Shown: one piece after another, positions 44,466 through 54,070 of the stretch
Layout of the letters: the number at the start of each line of letters is the position of its first letter
Numbering within the stretch: the stretch's first letter is position 1
DNA from: Dechloromonas sp. Dech2017
GTDB taxonomy: Bacteria; Pseudomonadota; Gammaproteobacteria; Burkholderiales; Rhodocyclaceae
NCBI GenBank assembly: GCA_009469585.1
Contig: SSXW01000003.1
Coordinates: forward strand, 62,001-126,000
Direction: 5' to 3'
DNA: 64,000 nucleotides
Notes under the pieces: generated by a model
What the model was told of the DNA's origin: nothing
The model's input: only the letters and a program-made list of their open reading frames with translations
The model's database searches: none
Translations under genes and position numbers: made by a program

Positions 44466-45203
44466 CTAGAACTTGAAGCCGCGATGCAGCGCGACGACGC
44501 CGAGGGCCAGGTTGAAATACTCGACCTTTTCGAGGCCGACCTGCTCCATCATGGCCTTCAGCTCTTCCTGGCCGGGATGCATGCGGATCGATTCGGACAG
44601 GTAGCGATAGCTGTCGGAGTCGTTGGTAACCAGCTTGCCGACCCGCGGAATGACCTGGAAGGAATAGAAATCGTAGAGCGGGGCGAGCGGCTTCCAGACT
44701 TGCGAAAACTCGAGGACCAGCAGGCGGCCACCGGGGCGCAGCACGCGGCGCATCTCGGCGATGGCGGCATCCTTGTGGGTCATGTTGCGCAGCCCGAAAG
44801 CGACCGTCACGCAATCGAACCAGTCGTCGGGGAAGGGTAGTTTCTCGGCGTCGCACTGGGCGACCGGCAGCATGTAGCCCTTGTCGAGCAGGCGGTCGCG
44901 ACCGCGGGCGAGCATGGCGTTGTTGATGTCGGTCAGCCAGACCTGGCCGCTCCGGCCGGCTTTCCTGGCGAAAGCGAGGGCCAGGTCGCCGGTGCCGCCG
45001 GCCACGTCGAGCACCCGCGAACCTTCGCGAACGCCGCTGCGCTGGATGGTGAAGGCTTTCCACAGGCGATGCAGGCCGCCCGACATCAGGTCGTTCATCA
45101 GGTCGTAGCGACTGGCGACCGAGTCGAAGACGTCGGCGACGCGCCGGGCTTTTTCCTGTTCGGCGACGCTCTCGTAGCCAAAGTGGGTGGTTTCGTTTTT
45201 CAT
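44466..45203 (-). CDS. ubiE: Ubiquinone/menaquinone C-methyltransferase UbiE
   Basis: 245 residues. The SAM-binding motif is [15 protein letters not shown], and the UbiE signatures FGYESV and [17 protein letters not shown] are present, as is [10 protein letters not shown]. The start ATG at 45203 lies inside a copy of the dispersed element, whose A-rich part encodes MKNE. It begins five bases after the DUF971 gene ends. Confidence 0.96.
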   Translation of the reverse strand: MKNETTHFGYESVAEQEKARRVADVFDSVASRYDLMNDLMSGGLHRLWKAFTIQRSGVREGSRVLDVAGGTGDLALAFARKAGRSGQVWLTDINNAMLARGRDRLLDKGYMLPVAQCDAEKLPFPDDWFDCVTVAFGLRNMTHKDAAIAEMRRVLRPGGRLLVLEFSQVWKPLAPLYDFYSFQVIPRVGKLVTNDSDSYRYLSESIRMHPGQEELKAMMEQVGLEKVEYFNLALGVVALHRGFKF

Positions 45204-45230
45204 GGCTTTAATGATGTTGACCGCAGCTGT
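45191..45230 (-). repeat. Dispersed 38-bp element, copy 15 (bridging DUF971 stop and ubiE start)
   Basis: Sense copy with full core GCTGCGGTCAAC. The core encodes the DUF971 C-terminus (SCGQHH), while its A-tracts carry the ubiE start codon. The middle tract is degenerate. Confidence 0.65.
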
Positions 45231-45630
45231 GTGCTGCCGGCGGGCGCGACGTGGTATCGACGTCGCGCGACAGGCCCTGCGCCTCGATTTGCTTCAGGTA
45301 TTCCGACCACAGCTCGTCGTGGTGCAGGCCGAGATTGTGCAGCAGATCCCAGGAATAGAGGCCGCTGTCGTGGCCATCCGAGAAGACGAGGCGCACGGCA
45401 TAAGTGCCGACCGGTTCGATGCGCTCGATAGCAACGTTGCGCTTGCCGGTCTGCAGGGTTTCCTGGCCCGGACCGTGGCCCCGGGCTTCGGCCGAGGGCG
45501 TGTAAACGCGCAGGTATTCAAAATCGAGCGAGTAGGTTTCGCCGCCTTCGTAGACCAGTTCCAGTCGCCTGGACTTCTGGTGCAGCTTGATCTCGCTCGG
45601 GATCGGCGTATCGCGGTCAATGCCAGCCAT
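45208..45630 (-). CDS. DUF971 (gamma-butyrobetaine hydroxylase-like N-terminal) protein
   Basis: 140 residues. A single DUF971 domain with [29 protein letters not shown], and [18 protein letters not shown]. The fold is that of the zinc-binding N-terminal part of gamma-butyrobetaine hydroxylase; stand-alone members may act in iron-sulfur assembly. Its upstream position to ubiE is common in betaproteobacteria. The last residues come from the dispersed element. Confidence 0.85.
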   Translation of the reverse strand: MAGIDRDTPIPSEIKLHQKSRRLELVYEGGETYSLDFEYLRVYTPSAEARGHGPGQETLQTGKRNVAIERIEPVGTYAVRLVFSDGHDSGLYSWDLLHNLGLHHDELWSEYLKQIEAQGLSRDVDTTSRPPAAHSCGQHH

Positions 45631-45693
45631 GGTTTCCTCCGGGATGAGGCCACTAGTTTAGCGCACTCGCCCCCGCTACGACCGCAACATGCG

Positions 45694-47304
45694 TCAAAGC
45701 ATGTGGTAGCTGATCCGGTCGAAGTCGGCGCCGCGCTGCAGGACGTGGTTCATGCGCAAGCGCCCGGGAGTGTCCTCGCCGACGACGATTTCCAGCACCC
45801 GGCTGGCCTGATACATGCCGGGCGGCAGGACGAGCGAGGCTTCGGCCTGGATGGCCGGCACGGCGGGCAACAGGAAAGCCCGGACATAGCGCTCGTTGCT
45901 GACGCCGCCTTCGATGGCGACCCGGGCCCCGACGCCGACCGGCAGACCGGGCAGGGTAGCGACACCGGCCACCAGGCCGCCGTCACGTTCCTCCATCAGC
46001 CAGGAAACGTAGGCCAGCAGGAAATGTTCGCCATCATGCGGGCAAACGACGATGAGCTGGCCATGCGCCAGCTTTTCCCCGGCGTTGCTGCGGCCCAGCC
46101 GGAAGCCGCTGGCCGAGTGGTTGATCACCGCCCATTCGTCCACCGGAAAGCTGACCTGCGGCCGGATAGCCAGCGCCGCACCGGGGTCGGCGCGATCGCG
46201 GAAGGTAAACAGTTCGTCGAATTCGCCGCGCGAATAGGCGGCGGCAGAATCGGGCTGCTCGAAACCCTGGCCGGTAACGCAGAAATGCATCGCCTCGAAA
46301 CCGGCCGCCACCCGGGCGATGCCCTCGGTGGCGAAGCGCCGGAAGCGACGCGGCGAAGCCGACTGGGTCCACGGCCGGCTCAGTTGTTCGAGCAGGGCGA
46401 TGACATGGCCCGAAGTTTCCTCGCCCAGTCCGAGTTGGGAAGGCGTGATGCGCTGGCGCAGTTGGCTGAGCATGTGACTGATCTGCAAGCCGAGCCGGGT
46501 GGTGTCGAAACGCCGCACTTCGGCTTCGGGGCTGTCGATGACTTCCGGCGTCGGATGCAGCGGGGCATCCTTCATCAGTTCGACGACGTAGGGCGGCAGT
46601 TCGAGATCGTCGTCGAGCCGGTGGATGGAAACCAGCGGCGCCCACATGTTGGCCCAGCGGCGGATCAGGTTGAGGTTGCGGACGCTGTTGCTGTACGGGC
46701 TGGCGATGTCGATCAACAGCAGGCTGGTGTAGGCGGCAGCGCAATGGGTCGCCTGCAGGTTGCTTTCCAGCACGTCTTCGACCGGCGTGTAGGCGACGCC
46801 CCAGGTCTCGGCGCTTTCATAGAAGCCGTGCAATTCCAGCCAAATGCCGGCCGGCACCTCGCGACGCGCCCGATAGTGCTCGAGAATGACCATGCCGGTG
46901 TAGTACAGGCAGCGGTGCAGGATGGTGGCGACCAGCGTCACGTACTGGGTGTTGCCGGCATCCGGTTCCTCCATGCGGGCACACAGGGCGTAGGCCTTTT
47001 CCATCTTGCGCCAGGCCATGACCACCTGCTGAAAATAAGACTCCTCCTCGCCGGCCAGCGGCAGCGACTTGTTGTGGTAGCGCCGGGCCATTTCCTCTTC
47101 GACGAAGCACAGCGGCGTGCGGGCCTGTTCGAGCAGGGTGAGGAGGATGCCGGGGTCGGGCGGGGCGATCAGCAAGCCGTCGAGAAAGCGCATCAGCTGG
47201 CGCTCGGCGACCAGCGGATTGGCCAGCGACAACTGGCCGAGGTAGTCCATCCCGGTCTGCAGGTCGGGAACGGTGACGGGCATTTCGCTGGCGGGATTGT
47301 TCAT
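45694..47304 (-). CDS. Large protein with PilZ-like C-terminal part
   Basis: 536 residues, mostly helical, with no signal peptide or membrane segment. At about residues 390-405 is WAVINHSASGFRLGRS, whose NHSASG matches the D/NxSxxG half of PilZ c-di-GMP sites. An arginine-rich stretch (PRRFRRF, about 325) is too far away to be the usual RxxxR partner in sequence. Related proteins are common in betaproteobacteria without an assigned job. It overlaps the HIT gene by four bases (ATGA). c-di-GMP binding is a guess. Confidence 0.6.
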   Translation of the reverse strand: MNNPASEMPVTVPDLQTGMDYLGQLSLANPLVAERQLMRFLDGLLIAPPDPGILLTLLEQARTPLCFVEEEMARRYHNKSLPLAGEEESYFQQVVMAWRKMEKAYALCARMEEPDAGNTQYVTLVATILHRCLYYTGMVILEHYRARREVPAGIWLELHGFYESAETWGVAYTPVEDVLESNLQATHCAAAYTSLLLIDIASPYSNSVRNLNLIRRWANMWAPLVSIHRLDDDLELPPYVVELMKDAPLHPTPEVIDSPEAEVRRFDTTRLGLQISHMLSQLRQRITPSQLGLGEETSGHVIALLEQLSRPWTQSASPRRFRRFATEGIARVAAGFEAMHFCVTGQGFEQPDSAAAYSRGEFDELFTFRDRADPGAALAIRPQVSFPVDEWAVINHSASGFRLGRSNAGEKLAHGQLIVVCPHDGEHFLLAYVSWLMEERDGGLVAGVATLPGLPVGVGARVAIEGGVSNERYVRAFLLPAVPAIQAEASLVLPPGMYQASRVLEIVVGEDTPGRLRMNHVLQRGADFDRISYHML

Positions 47305-47750
47305 GGTGCGGCCTGCTTGTCATCAAGGCCGGCCAGGGCGGCGGCCAGGGCCTGGGCCAGGGTCTCGTCGCTGACCTCGGGCCGCGGTCGGTCGGCCGAC
47401 CGGTGGACGCTGCCCCACACCGGCTCGGGAAAATGCCGGTCATCGCGCCAGCGCGGAATGACGTGCCAGTGAAGGTGGGGAACCATGTTGCCAAAACTGG
47501 CCAGATTGATCTTGTCCGGCGCGAACAGGCGACGGACGACGCCTTCGACGGCAAAAACGACTTCCATCAGCCGCCGACGGTCGGCCGGATCGAGATCGCT
47601 CATCTCACGGACGTGGGCGTGCCAGATGACGCGACAAAAGCCGGGGTAGTGCGCATCGTCCACCCTGACCACGCGGCACGAACCCGACCGCCAAAGGATG
47701 GCGCCGCCGGGTTGGCTGCACAGTTCGCATGCCTGACTGCTGGTTTCCAC
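47301..47750 (-). CDS. HIT-family nucleotide hydrolase
   Basis: 149 residues. The histidine triad is PHLHWHVIPRW (about 91-101). An N-terminal cysteine pair (CELC) could bind zinc, as in several HIT proteins. It probably cleaves nucleoside phosphates. Its stop overlaps the start of the PilZ-like gene, so the two are coupled. Confidence 0.88.
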   Translation of the reverse strand: METSSQACELCSQPGGAILWRSGSCRVVRVDDAHYPGFCRVIWHAHVREMSDLDPADRRRLMEVVFAVEGVVRRLFAPDKINLASFGNMVPHLHWHVIPRWRDDRHFPEPVWGSVHRSADRPRPEVSDETLAQALAAALAGLDDKQAAP

Positions 47751-47825
47751 CGCGATTCTCCGCCCTGAAATTTACAGAATTACAGCAGAGTTTCTTCGTT
47801 TACACCGCGAAGGAAAGCAAAGATT

Positions 47826-47859
47826 TCACGGTCAACCGGAAAAAATGGCAAAAATCAGA
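47826..47859 (+). repeat. Dispersed 38-bp element, copy 16
   Basis: CACGGTCAACCGG, AAAAAA, TGGC, AAAAATC. It covers the stop codon of the long dehydrogenase gene; its transcript reads the T-rich strand. Confidence 0.85.
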
Positions 47860-50800
47860 GCAATACGCGTTCGATCCCTCCAGCGTTGGCCTTGCCGACG
47901 TAGTCGGCCATCCAGTTGTCGCCGAGCAGATGCTTGGCCAGCTCGACGACGATGTAGTCGGCCTGGGTATCGGCATCGTCGTCGTAGCGCGACAGACCCT
48001 GCAGGCAGGCCGGGCAGGAAGTCAGGATCTTGACCTCGCCGGTGAAGCCGTCGGCCCGCAAATTGGCGGCCCGTTGCTCGATATCCTGCTGCTTGCGGAA
48101 CTTGACCTGGGTGGCGATGTCTGGCCGGGCATAGGCGAACGAACCGGCATCGCCGCAGCAGCGGTCGGTCAGCGGCACTTCCTGGCCCATCAGCGTCTTG
48201 GTCACGGCGAGCGGTGCGTAGGCCTTCATCGGCGTGTGGCAGGGGTCGTGGTACATGTAGCGGGTGCCGGTCACGCCGTCGAGCTTGACGCCCTTTTCCA
48301 TCAGGTACTCGTGGATGTCGAGCAGGCGGCAGCCGGGGAAGATCTTCTCGAACTGGTATTTCTGCAGCTGATCCATGCATGTTCCACATGAAACAATCAC
48401 CGTCTTGATGTCGAGATAGTTCAGTGTGTTGGCCACGCGGTGGAACAGAACGCGGTTGTCGGTGGTGATCTTCTGGCCTTTGTCGTCGTCGCCGGAAGCG
48501 TTCTGCGGATAGCCGCAGCACAGGTAGCCGGGCGGCAGCACGGTGGTGGCGCCGGTCTGGTAGAGCATGGCCTGGGTGGCCAGGCCGACCTGCGAGAACA
48601 GGCGCTCCGAGCCGCAGCCCGGGAAGTAGAAGAGGGCTTCCGAATCGGCGCTGGCCACCTGCGGGTTGCGGATGACCGGAATGACCTTGTCGTCCTCGAT
48701 ATCCAACAGGGCGCGTGAGGTCCGCTTGGGCAGGTTGCCCGGCATCGGCCGGTTGAGGAAGTGAATGACCTGCGTCTTGACGCTCGGTGCGCCAAGCGTC
48801 GCCGGCGGGTGGGCGCGGGTTTCCTGGACCAGGCCGACCGCCTTGGCCGCCTTGTGCGCCAGGCGCTGGGCCTTGAAGCCGAAGTCCATCATGACGCCGC
48901 GCATCAGCTTGATGGTCGCCGGATCCTTCAGGTTGAGGTAGGTCATCGCCGCCAGCGTGCCCGGGCTGGTGCGCTTCTTGTCCTGCTTGCGCAGGAAGTT
49001 GCGCATGGCGACCGAGACGTCGCCGAAGTCGATGTCGACCGGGCAGGGCTTCAGGCAGCGGTGGCAAACGGTGCAGTGATCGGCGACGTCGTTGAATTCG
49101 TCGAAATGCTTGAGCGAAATACCACGCCGGGTCTGTTCCTCGTAGAGGAAGGCCTCGACCAGCAGCGAGGTGCCGAGGATCTTGTTGCGCGGGCTGTAGA
49201 GCAGGTTGGCGCGCGGCACGTGGGTCGAGCAGACCGGCTTGCATTTGCCGCAGCGCAGGCAGTCCTTGACCATGTCGGAAATCTTGCCGATTTCCGACTG
49301 CTCCATGATCAGCGACTCGGTACCGAGCAGGCTGAACGACGGCGTGTAGGCGTTGCCCATGTCGCCGCCGGGCATCAGCTTGCCCTTGTTGAAACGGCCG
49401 TGCGGGTCGACCTTCTGCTTGTAGGCGCGGAAGGGGCCGATTTCCTCGTCGGTCAGGAACTCGAGCTTGGTGATGCCGATGCCGTGCTCGCCGGAAATCA
49501 CGCCGTCCAGCGAACGGGCCAGGGCCATGATGCGCTCGACCGCCTTGTGCGCCGTCTGCAGCATCTCGTAATTGTCGGAATTGACCGGGATGTTGGTATG
49601 CACGTTGCCGTCGCCGGCGTGCATGTGCAGGGCGACGAAGACGCGGCCGCGCAGCACTTCCTTGTGGATGGCCTCGATGCGCTCGATGATCGGGCGATAG
49701 ACGCCGCCGTCGAAAATCTTGGCCAGCCGGGCGTCCAGTTCCTGCTTCCAGGAGGTGCGCACCGAGTAATCCTGCAGGCGATGGAACAGCGTCGGGTTGG
49801 CTGCCTTGTTGGTCAGCTCGCCAGCCACCACGCCATAGGACAGGAAGCGCGACTCGGCTTCGGCGAGCGGCAGGTCGAGGTTGTCGAGCAGCCATTCCCA
49901 ACGCAGGCGGACGGCTTCGACGTAATCGAGGGCGGCCTGGCGGCGGTCGCCGATCAGCACATCCTTGTCGAGGTTGGCGTCGCCAGCGTGCAGCGGCAGG
50001 TCGCCCTGGAGGAATTCGGCCAGCGCATCGCACAGCGCCAGCTTGTTCTGCGTCGACAGTTCGATGTTGATGCGTTCGATGCCGTCGCAATAGTCGCCCA
50101 TGCGCGGCAGCGGGATGACCACATCCTCGTTGACCTTGAAGGCGTTGGTGTGGCGCGAGATGGCCGCGGTGCGCGAGCGGTCGAGCCAGAATTTCTTGCG
50201 CGTTTCGGCGTCGACCGCGATGAAACCCTCGGCGGCGCGCAGGTTGCACATGCGCACGACCTCGGAGGCGGCGGCCATCACCGCCTTTTCGTCGTGACCG
50301 ACGAGGTCGCCGATCAGCACCATCTTCGGCCGGCCGTGGCGCTTGGCCTTGGTGGCGTAGCCGACGGCCTTCACATAACGCTCGTCGAGGTGCTCGAGAC
50401 CGGCCAGCTGGACGCCAGCGGCGTGACCGGCGCCGCCCGGCTTGAAGTAGTCGGTGATCTCGACGATGGCCGGCACCGCCTCACGCACCTGGCCGAAGAA
50501 CTCCAGACAGACGGTGCGCGCCACCGGCGGCATCTTGTGCAGCACCCAGCGGGCGGCGACGATGATGCCGTCGGTGCCTTCCTTCTGCACACCGGGCACG
50601 CCGCCGAGGAACTTGTCGGTGACGTCCTTGCCCAGGCCGATCTTGCGGCAGGCGGCGCCCGGCATGGTCAGGATTTCCTCGCCAAGCAGCTTCTTGCCCG
50701 AAGGATCGAAGCGCTTCAAGCGGAATTCGACGTTTTCCTGCTCGTGGATCTTGCCGTAGTTGTGATTGACACGTTCGACTTCCAGCCAGTTGCCGTCCGG

Positions 50801-51730
50801 ATCGACCATCTTCCACCAGGCCAGGTTGTCGAGCGCGGTGCCCCACAGCACGGCCTTCTTGCCACCGGCGTTCATGGCGATGTTGCCGCCGATGCAGGAA
50901 GCCGAGGCCGAAGTCGGGTCGACGGCGAAGACGCGGCCAGCCAGCGAGGCGGCTTCCGAGACGCGGTCGGTGACGACGCCGGCGCCGGTGCGGATGGTGG
51001 CGTAGGGCGTTTCGTGGCCGGCCAGCACGAGTTCCTCGACCGGGCCGAGGTCGATCAGCTTCTCGGTGTTGATCACCGCCGAGTAGGGCGTCAGCGGCAC
51101 GGCGCCGCCGGTGTAGCCGGTGCCGCCGCCGCGGGCGATGATGGTCAGGCCGGCGTCGATACAGCCGCGCACGAGGTGGCCGATTTCTTCCTCGGTATCC
51201 GGGTAGAGGACGACGAAGGGGTACTCGACGCGCCAGTCGGTGGCGTCGGTGACGTGCGAGACGCGGGCCAGGCCGTCGAAGGCGATGTTGTCGCGACGGG
51301 TGTGCTTGCCGAGGATCTTCTGCACCTTGCGGCGCAGGTCGATGGTTTCGCCAAAGCGCGCTTCAAAACGGTTGACCGCCTGCTGGGCGGCTTCGACCAG
51401 GCGCCTGACCTTGGCCGAACGTTCCGGATCTTCCTTTTCGCTCTCGGCACGCCGTTTCTCGACTTCGGTCAGGCGATGGCGCAGGGCATTGACCAGCGCC
51501 TCGCGCCGCTCGCGGTTGTCGAGCAGGTCGTCTTCCAGGTAGGGATTGCGCTGGACCACCCAGATGTCCCCCAGCACCTCGTAGAGCATCCGCGCCGAAC
51601 GACCGGTGACGCGCTCGGAACGGAGCTCGTCGAGCACCGCCCAGTTGTCGGCGCCAAGCAGGCGGATGACGATCTCGCGATCGGAAAACGAGGTGTAGTT
51701 GTAGGGGATTTCGCGCAGGCGGGCAGTCAT
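47855..51730 (-). CDS. DUF3683 FAD/iron-sulfur dehydrogenase (D-lactate/glycolate type)
   Basis: 1291 residues combining what are often separate glycolate-oxidase subunits. DUF3683 forms the N-terminus (about 1-130). An FAD-binding-4 domain follows (about 170-350, with [17 protein letters not shown]), then FAD-oxidase-C (about 380-780, with [12 protein letters not shown]). Two 4Fe-4S sites come next ([11 protein letters not shown] about 823, [12 protein letters not shown] about 887), then two CCG domains (LCCGYPQ about 1070, [10 protein letters not shown] about 1190). It probably oxidises a 2-hydroxy acid and passes electrons to quinone. The precise substrate cannot be told. Confidence 0.85.
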   Translation of the reverse strand: MTARLREIPYNYTSFSDREIVIRLLGADNWAVLDELRSERVTGRSARMLYEVLGDIWVVQRNPYLEDDLLDNRERREALVNALRHRLTEVEKRRAESEKEDPERSAKVRRLVEAAQQAVNRFEARFGETIDLRRKVQKILGKHTRRDNIAFDGLARVSHVTDATDWRVEYPFVVLYPDTEEEIGHLVRGCIDAGLTIIARGGGTGYTGGAVPLTPYSAVINTEKLIDLGPVEELVLAGHETPYATIRTGAGVVTDRVSEAASLAGRVFAVDPTSASASCIGGNIAMNAGGKKAVLWGTALDNLAWWKMVDPDGNWLEVERVNHNYGKIHEQENVEFRLKRFDPSGKKLLGEEILTMPGAACRKIGLGKDVTDKFLGGVPGVQKEGTDGIIVAARWVLHKMPPVARTVCLEFFGQVREAVPAIVEITDYFKPGGAGHAAGVQLAGLEHLDERYVKAVGYATKAKRHGRPKMVLIGDLVGHDEKAVMAAASEVVRMCNLRAAEGFIAVDAETRKKFWLDRSRTAAISRHTNAFKVNEDVVIPLPRMGDYCDGIERINIELSTQNKLALCDALAEFLQGDLPLHAGDANLDKDVLIGDRRQAALDYVEAVRLRWEWLLDNLDLPLAEAESRFLSYGVVAGELTNKAANPTLFHRLQDYSVRTSWKQELDARLAKIFDGGVYRPIIERIEAIHKEVLRGRVFVALHMHAGDGNVHTNIPVNSDNYEMLQTAHKAVERIMALARSLDGVISGEHGIGITKLEFLTDEEIGPFRAYKQKVDPHGRFNKGKLMPGGDMGNAYTPSFSLLGTESLIMEQSEIGKISDMVKDCLRCGKCKPVCSTHVPRANLLYSPRNKILGTSLLVEAFLYEEQTRRGISLKHFDEFNDVADHCTVCHRCLKPCPVDIDFGDVSVAMRNFLRKQDKKRTSPGTLAAMTYLNLKDPATIKLMRGVMMDFGFKAQRLAHKAAKAVGLVQETRAHPPATLGAPSVKTQVIHFLNRPMPGNLPKRTSRALLDIEDDKVIPVIRNPQVASADSEALFYFPGCGSERLFSQVGLATQAMLYQTGATTVLPPGYLCCGYPQNASGDDDKGQKITTDNRVLFHRVANTLNYLDIKTVIVSCGTCMDQLQKYQFEKIFPGCRLLDIHEYLMEKGVKLDGVTGTRYMYHDPCHTPMKAYAPLAVTKTLMGQEVPLTDRCCGDAGSFAYARPDIATQVKFRKQQDIEQRAANLRADGFTGEVKILTSCPACLQGLSRYDDDADTQADYIVVELAKHLLGDNWMADYVGKANAGGIERVLL

Positions 51731-51819
51731 TTCAGCAGCCGGGGTCCGTCAAAAAGTGGATTTTAGCGTATTGCGGGGCAACACACGGGGCTTGGTAGAC
51801 GGCAAGCCGGAGGAAGGGT

Positions 51820-52245
51820 TCAGTTTGGCAGGGCCGTCTGGGCGACCAGCCAGTAGCGGACCAGCTTGCCAATGGCCATGAAGGCGCAACAGGGTAGCCA
51901 GTGCAGGCGCAGCCAGCCGGCGGCCAGGCACAGCGCGTCGCCGACCAGCGGCGCCCAGGCGAGGAGCAGGGCCGGGCTGCCCCAGCGCTCCAGACTGGCC
52001 TTGTGGGGCAGGCTGTCGAGTCGCTGCCAGCGTGGCAGGTAGCGGCCGCACCACCACGAGGTCATGCCGCCGGCAGTGTTGCCGAGGGTGGCCATGCCCA
52101 GGGCGGCGGCGAACTGATCCGGGTGCCGACCCAAAAAGCCCCAGAGGAGGACTTCCGACCCCCCGGGCAGCACGGTGGCCGACAGGAAACTGGCAGCGAG
52201 CAGGCCCCACAAGCCGTTTTCCGCCGTGACGTTTAGCCACTCCAC
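51820..52245 (-). CDS. YqaA-family (DedA/SNARE-associated-like) membrane protein
   Basis: 141 residues with about three or four hydrophobic segments. Typical YqaA features are the opening ENGLWGLLAASFLSATVLPG, EVLLWGFLG and LGNTAGGMTSWWCGRY. The family is distantly related to DedA lipid scramblases; function is not settled. It is divergent from ilvA, with a purine-rich hairpin between them. Confidence 0.85.
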   Translation of the reverse strand: MEWLNVTAENGLWGLLAASFLSATVLPGGSEVLLWGFLGRHPDQFAAALGMATLGNTAGGMTSWWCGRYLPRWQRLDSLPHKASLERWGSPALLLAWAPLVGDALCLAAGWLRLHWLPCCAFMAIGKLVRYWLVAQTALPN

Positions 52246-52273
52246 CCGTAGAATCTCCCTTTTAGTGAAGGGG

Positions 52274-52334
52274 GAAGAGAGAAGAGGGAAGGGAACCTCG
52301 GCTCTCCCCCTTTTCCCTTCCCTCTTCTCCCTTC
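52274..52334. repeat. Homopurine/homopyrimidine inverted repeat before ilvA
   Basis: A 20-base all-purine arm (52274-52293) pairs with a 20-base all-pyrimidine arm (52315-52334) with one mismatch across a 21-base loop. It lies in the ilvA leader, ten bases before the start codon. Confidence 0.8.
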
Positions 52335-52344
52335 TCGTTCAAAC

Positions 52345-53877
52345 ATGCACCCGGATTATCTCGAAAAAGTCCTCAACGCACAGGTTTACGACGTGGCGAT
52401 CGAAACGCCGCTCGACCTGGCCGGCAACCTTTCCGCCCGGGTCGGCAACAAGATCATCCTCAAGCGCGAGGACATGCAGCCGGTGTTCTCCTTCAAGCTG
52501 CGCGGCGCCTACAACAAGATCGCCAGCCTGTCGGCCGAGAAACTGAAGCGCGGCGTCATCTGCGCCTCGGCCGGCAACCACGCCCAGGGCGTCGCCCTGT
52601 CGGCGGCCCAGGTCGGCTGCCGGGCGGTCATCGTCATGCCGACGTCGACGCCAGGCATCAAGATCGACGCCGTCAAGCGCCGCGGCGGCGAGGTCGTGCT
52701 GTTCGGCGACTCCTTCGACGAGGCCTGCGCCCACGCCCTGGAACTGGAAAAATCCGAGAAACTGACCTTCGTCCATCCCTTCGACGACCCCGAAGTGATC
52801 GCCGGGCAGGGCACCGTGGCCATGGAAATCCTCCGTCAGCACTCGCGCCACAACGGGGCCATCCACGCCGTCTTCTGCGCCATCGGCGGCGGTGGGCTGG
52901 CCGCCGGCGTGGCCGCCTACATCAAGCGCCTGCGCCCGGAAATCAAGGTCATCGGCGTCGAGACCTTCGACGCCGACGCCATGAAGCAGTCGCTGGCCGC
53001 CGGCAAGCGCGTGCGCCTGCCGCAGGTCGGCCTGTTCGCCGACGGCACGGCGGTCAAGTTCGTCGGCGAGGAAACCTTCCGCCTGTGCAAGGAGTATCTC
53101 GACGAAGTGATCCTGGTCGATACCGACGCCATCTGCGCCGCCATCAAGGACGTCTTCGAGGACACCCGCTCCATCCTCGAGCCAGCCGGCGCGCTGGCCG
53201 TGGCCGGGGCGAAAGAGTATGCCCGCCAGCACAAGCTGAAGGACAAGAACCTGATCGCCGTCACCTCCGGCGCCAACATGAACTTCGACCGCCTGCGCTT
53301 CGTCGCCGAGCGGGCCGAGGTCGGCGAGCGGCGCGAGGCCGTGCTCGCCGTGACGCTGCCGGAAAAGCCGGGGGCCTACAAGAAGTTCCTCGGCCTGATC
53401 GGCAAGCGCAACATCACCGAATTCAACTACCGCTATCACCGCGCCGAAGAAGCCCACGTCTTCGTCGGCCTGCAGGTCGCCGACCGCGACGAATCGCACA
53501 AGCTGGTCCACCAACTGACCAAGCACGGCTACCCGACCATCGACCTGACCGACGACGAAATGGCCAAGAACCACATTCGCCACATGGTCGGCGGCCACGC
53601 GCCGGAAGTCTGCAACAACGGCCTGAAGGAACTGCTCTATCGCTTCGAATTCCCTGAGCGGCCAGGCGCCCTGATGAACTTCCTGAGCCAGATGAGCGCC
53701 GGCTGGAACATCAGCCTGTTCCACTACCGCAACCACGGCGCCGACTACGGCCGGGTGCTGGTCGGCATGCAGGTGCCCGAGGCCGACACGGGGGATTTCC
53801 GCACCTTCCTGCAGAAACTTGGCTATCCCCACTGGGACGAGAGCGACAACCCGGCTTATCGGCTGTTTCTCGGCTGA
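52345..53877 (+). CDS. ilvA: Biosynthetic threonine deaminase
   Basis: 510 residues. The catalytic PLP domain (about 1-330) has the lysine in SFKLRGAYNKI and the glycine loop AIGGGGLAAG. Two ACT-like regulatory domains follow (about 335-410 and 430-510, with FPERPGALMNFL). This is the feedback-regulated form of isoleucine synthesis (length of E. coli IlvA is 514). No obvious Shine-Dalgarno separates it from the hairpin; the pyrimidine-rich arm ends close to the start. Confidence 0.96.
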   Translation: MHPDYLEKVLNAQVYDVAIETPLDLAGNLSARVGNKIILKREDMQPVFSFKLRGAYNKIASLSAEKLKRGVICASAGNHAQGVALSAAQVGCRAVIVMPTSTPGIKIDAVKRRGGEVVLFGDSFDEACAHALELEKSEKLTFVHPFDDPEVIAGQGTVAMEILRQHSRHNGAIHAVFCAIGGGGLAAGVAAYIKRLRPEIKVIGVETFDADAMKQSLAAGKRVRLPQVGLFADGTAVKFVGEETFRLCKEYLDEVILVDTDAICAAIKDVFEDTRSILEPAGALAVAGAKEYARQHKLKDKNLIAVTSGANMNFDRLRFVAERAEVGERREAVLAVTLPEKPGAYKKFLGLIGKRNITEFNYRYHRAEEAHVFVGLQVADRDESHKLVHQLTKHGYPTIDLTDDEMAKNHIRHMVGGHAPEVCNNGLKELLYRFEFPERPGALMNFLSQMSAGWNISLFHYRNHGADYGRVLVGMQVPEADTGDFRTFLQKLGYPHWDESDNPAYRLFLG

Positions 53878-53881
53878 GCGT

Positions 53882-53915
53882 CTCAGTTTGGCGGATTTTT
53901 CCCGTTGACCGCAGG
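53882..53915 (-). repeat. Dispersed 38-bp element, copy 17
   Basis: Antisense copy, core CCTGCGGTCAACGGG, AAAAATCC and GCCAAAC, four bases after ilvA. The ilvA transcript reads the T-rich strand. Confidence 0.75.
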
Positions 53916-53971
53916 CGCCCTGGCCGGGGCGTCGCCTTGGTCGGTGTCGCGGTATCAGCGGTCGATACGCC

Positions 53972-54010
53972 CTTTATTATTCGGATCGGCAATAAATAAA
54001 TTACCTATCC
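53972..54010 (+). promoter_or_regulatory. AT-rich control region of the first sulfate-binding gene
   Basis: An AT-rich island in GC-rich surroundings, with arms TTTATT and AATAAA around a GC-rich centre, 60-100 bases before sbp. It is a plausible promoter and CysB-type operator; no site can be assigned firmly. Confidence 0.3.
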
Positions 54011-54070
54011 GTCTTTCCGGCTATAAGCACATGGACTAACGTCCGGTTTTTTTCCCCCTGAGAGAAGCTC

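Noticed and set aside
51364-51390. AAAACGGTTGACCGC in the long dehydrogenase gene resembles a reversed element core.
   Set aside because: The core is incomplete (no CTGC flank) and no second A/T-tract is present at the right spacing.
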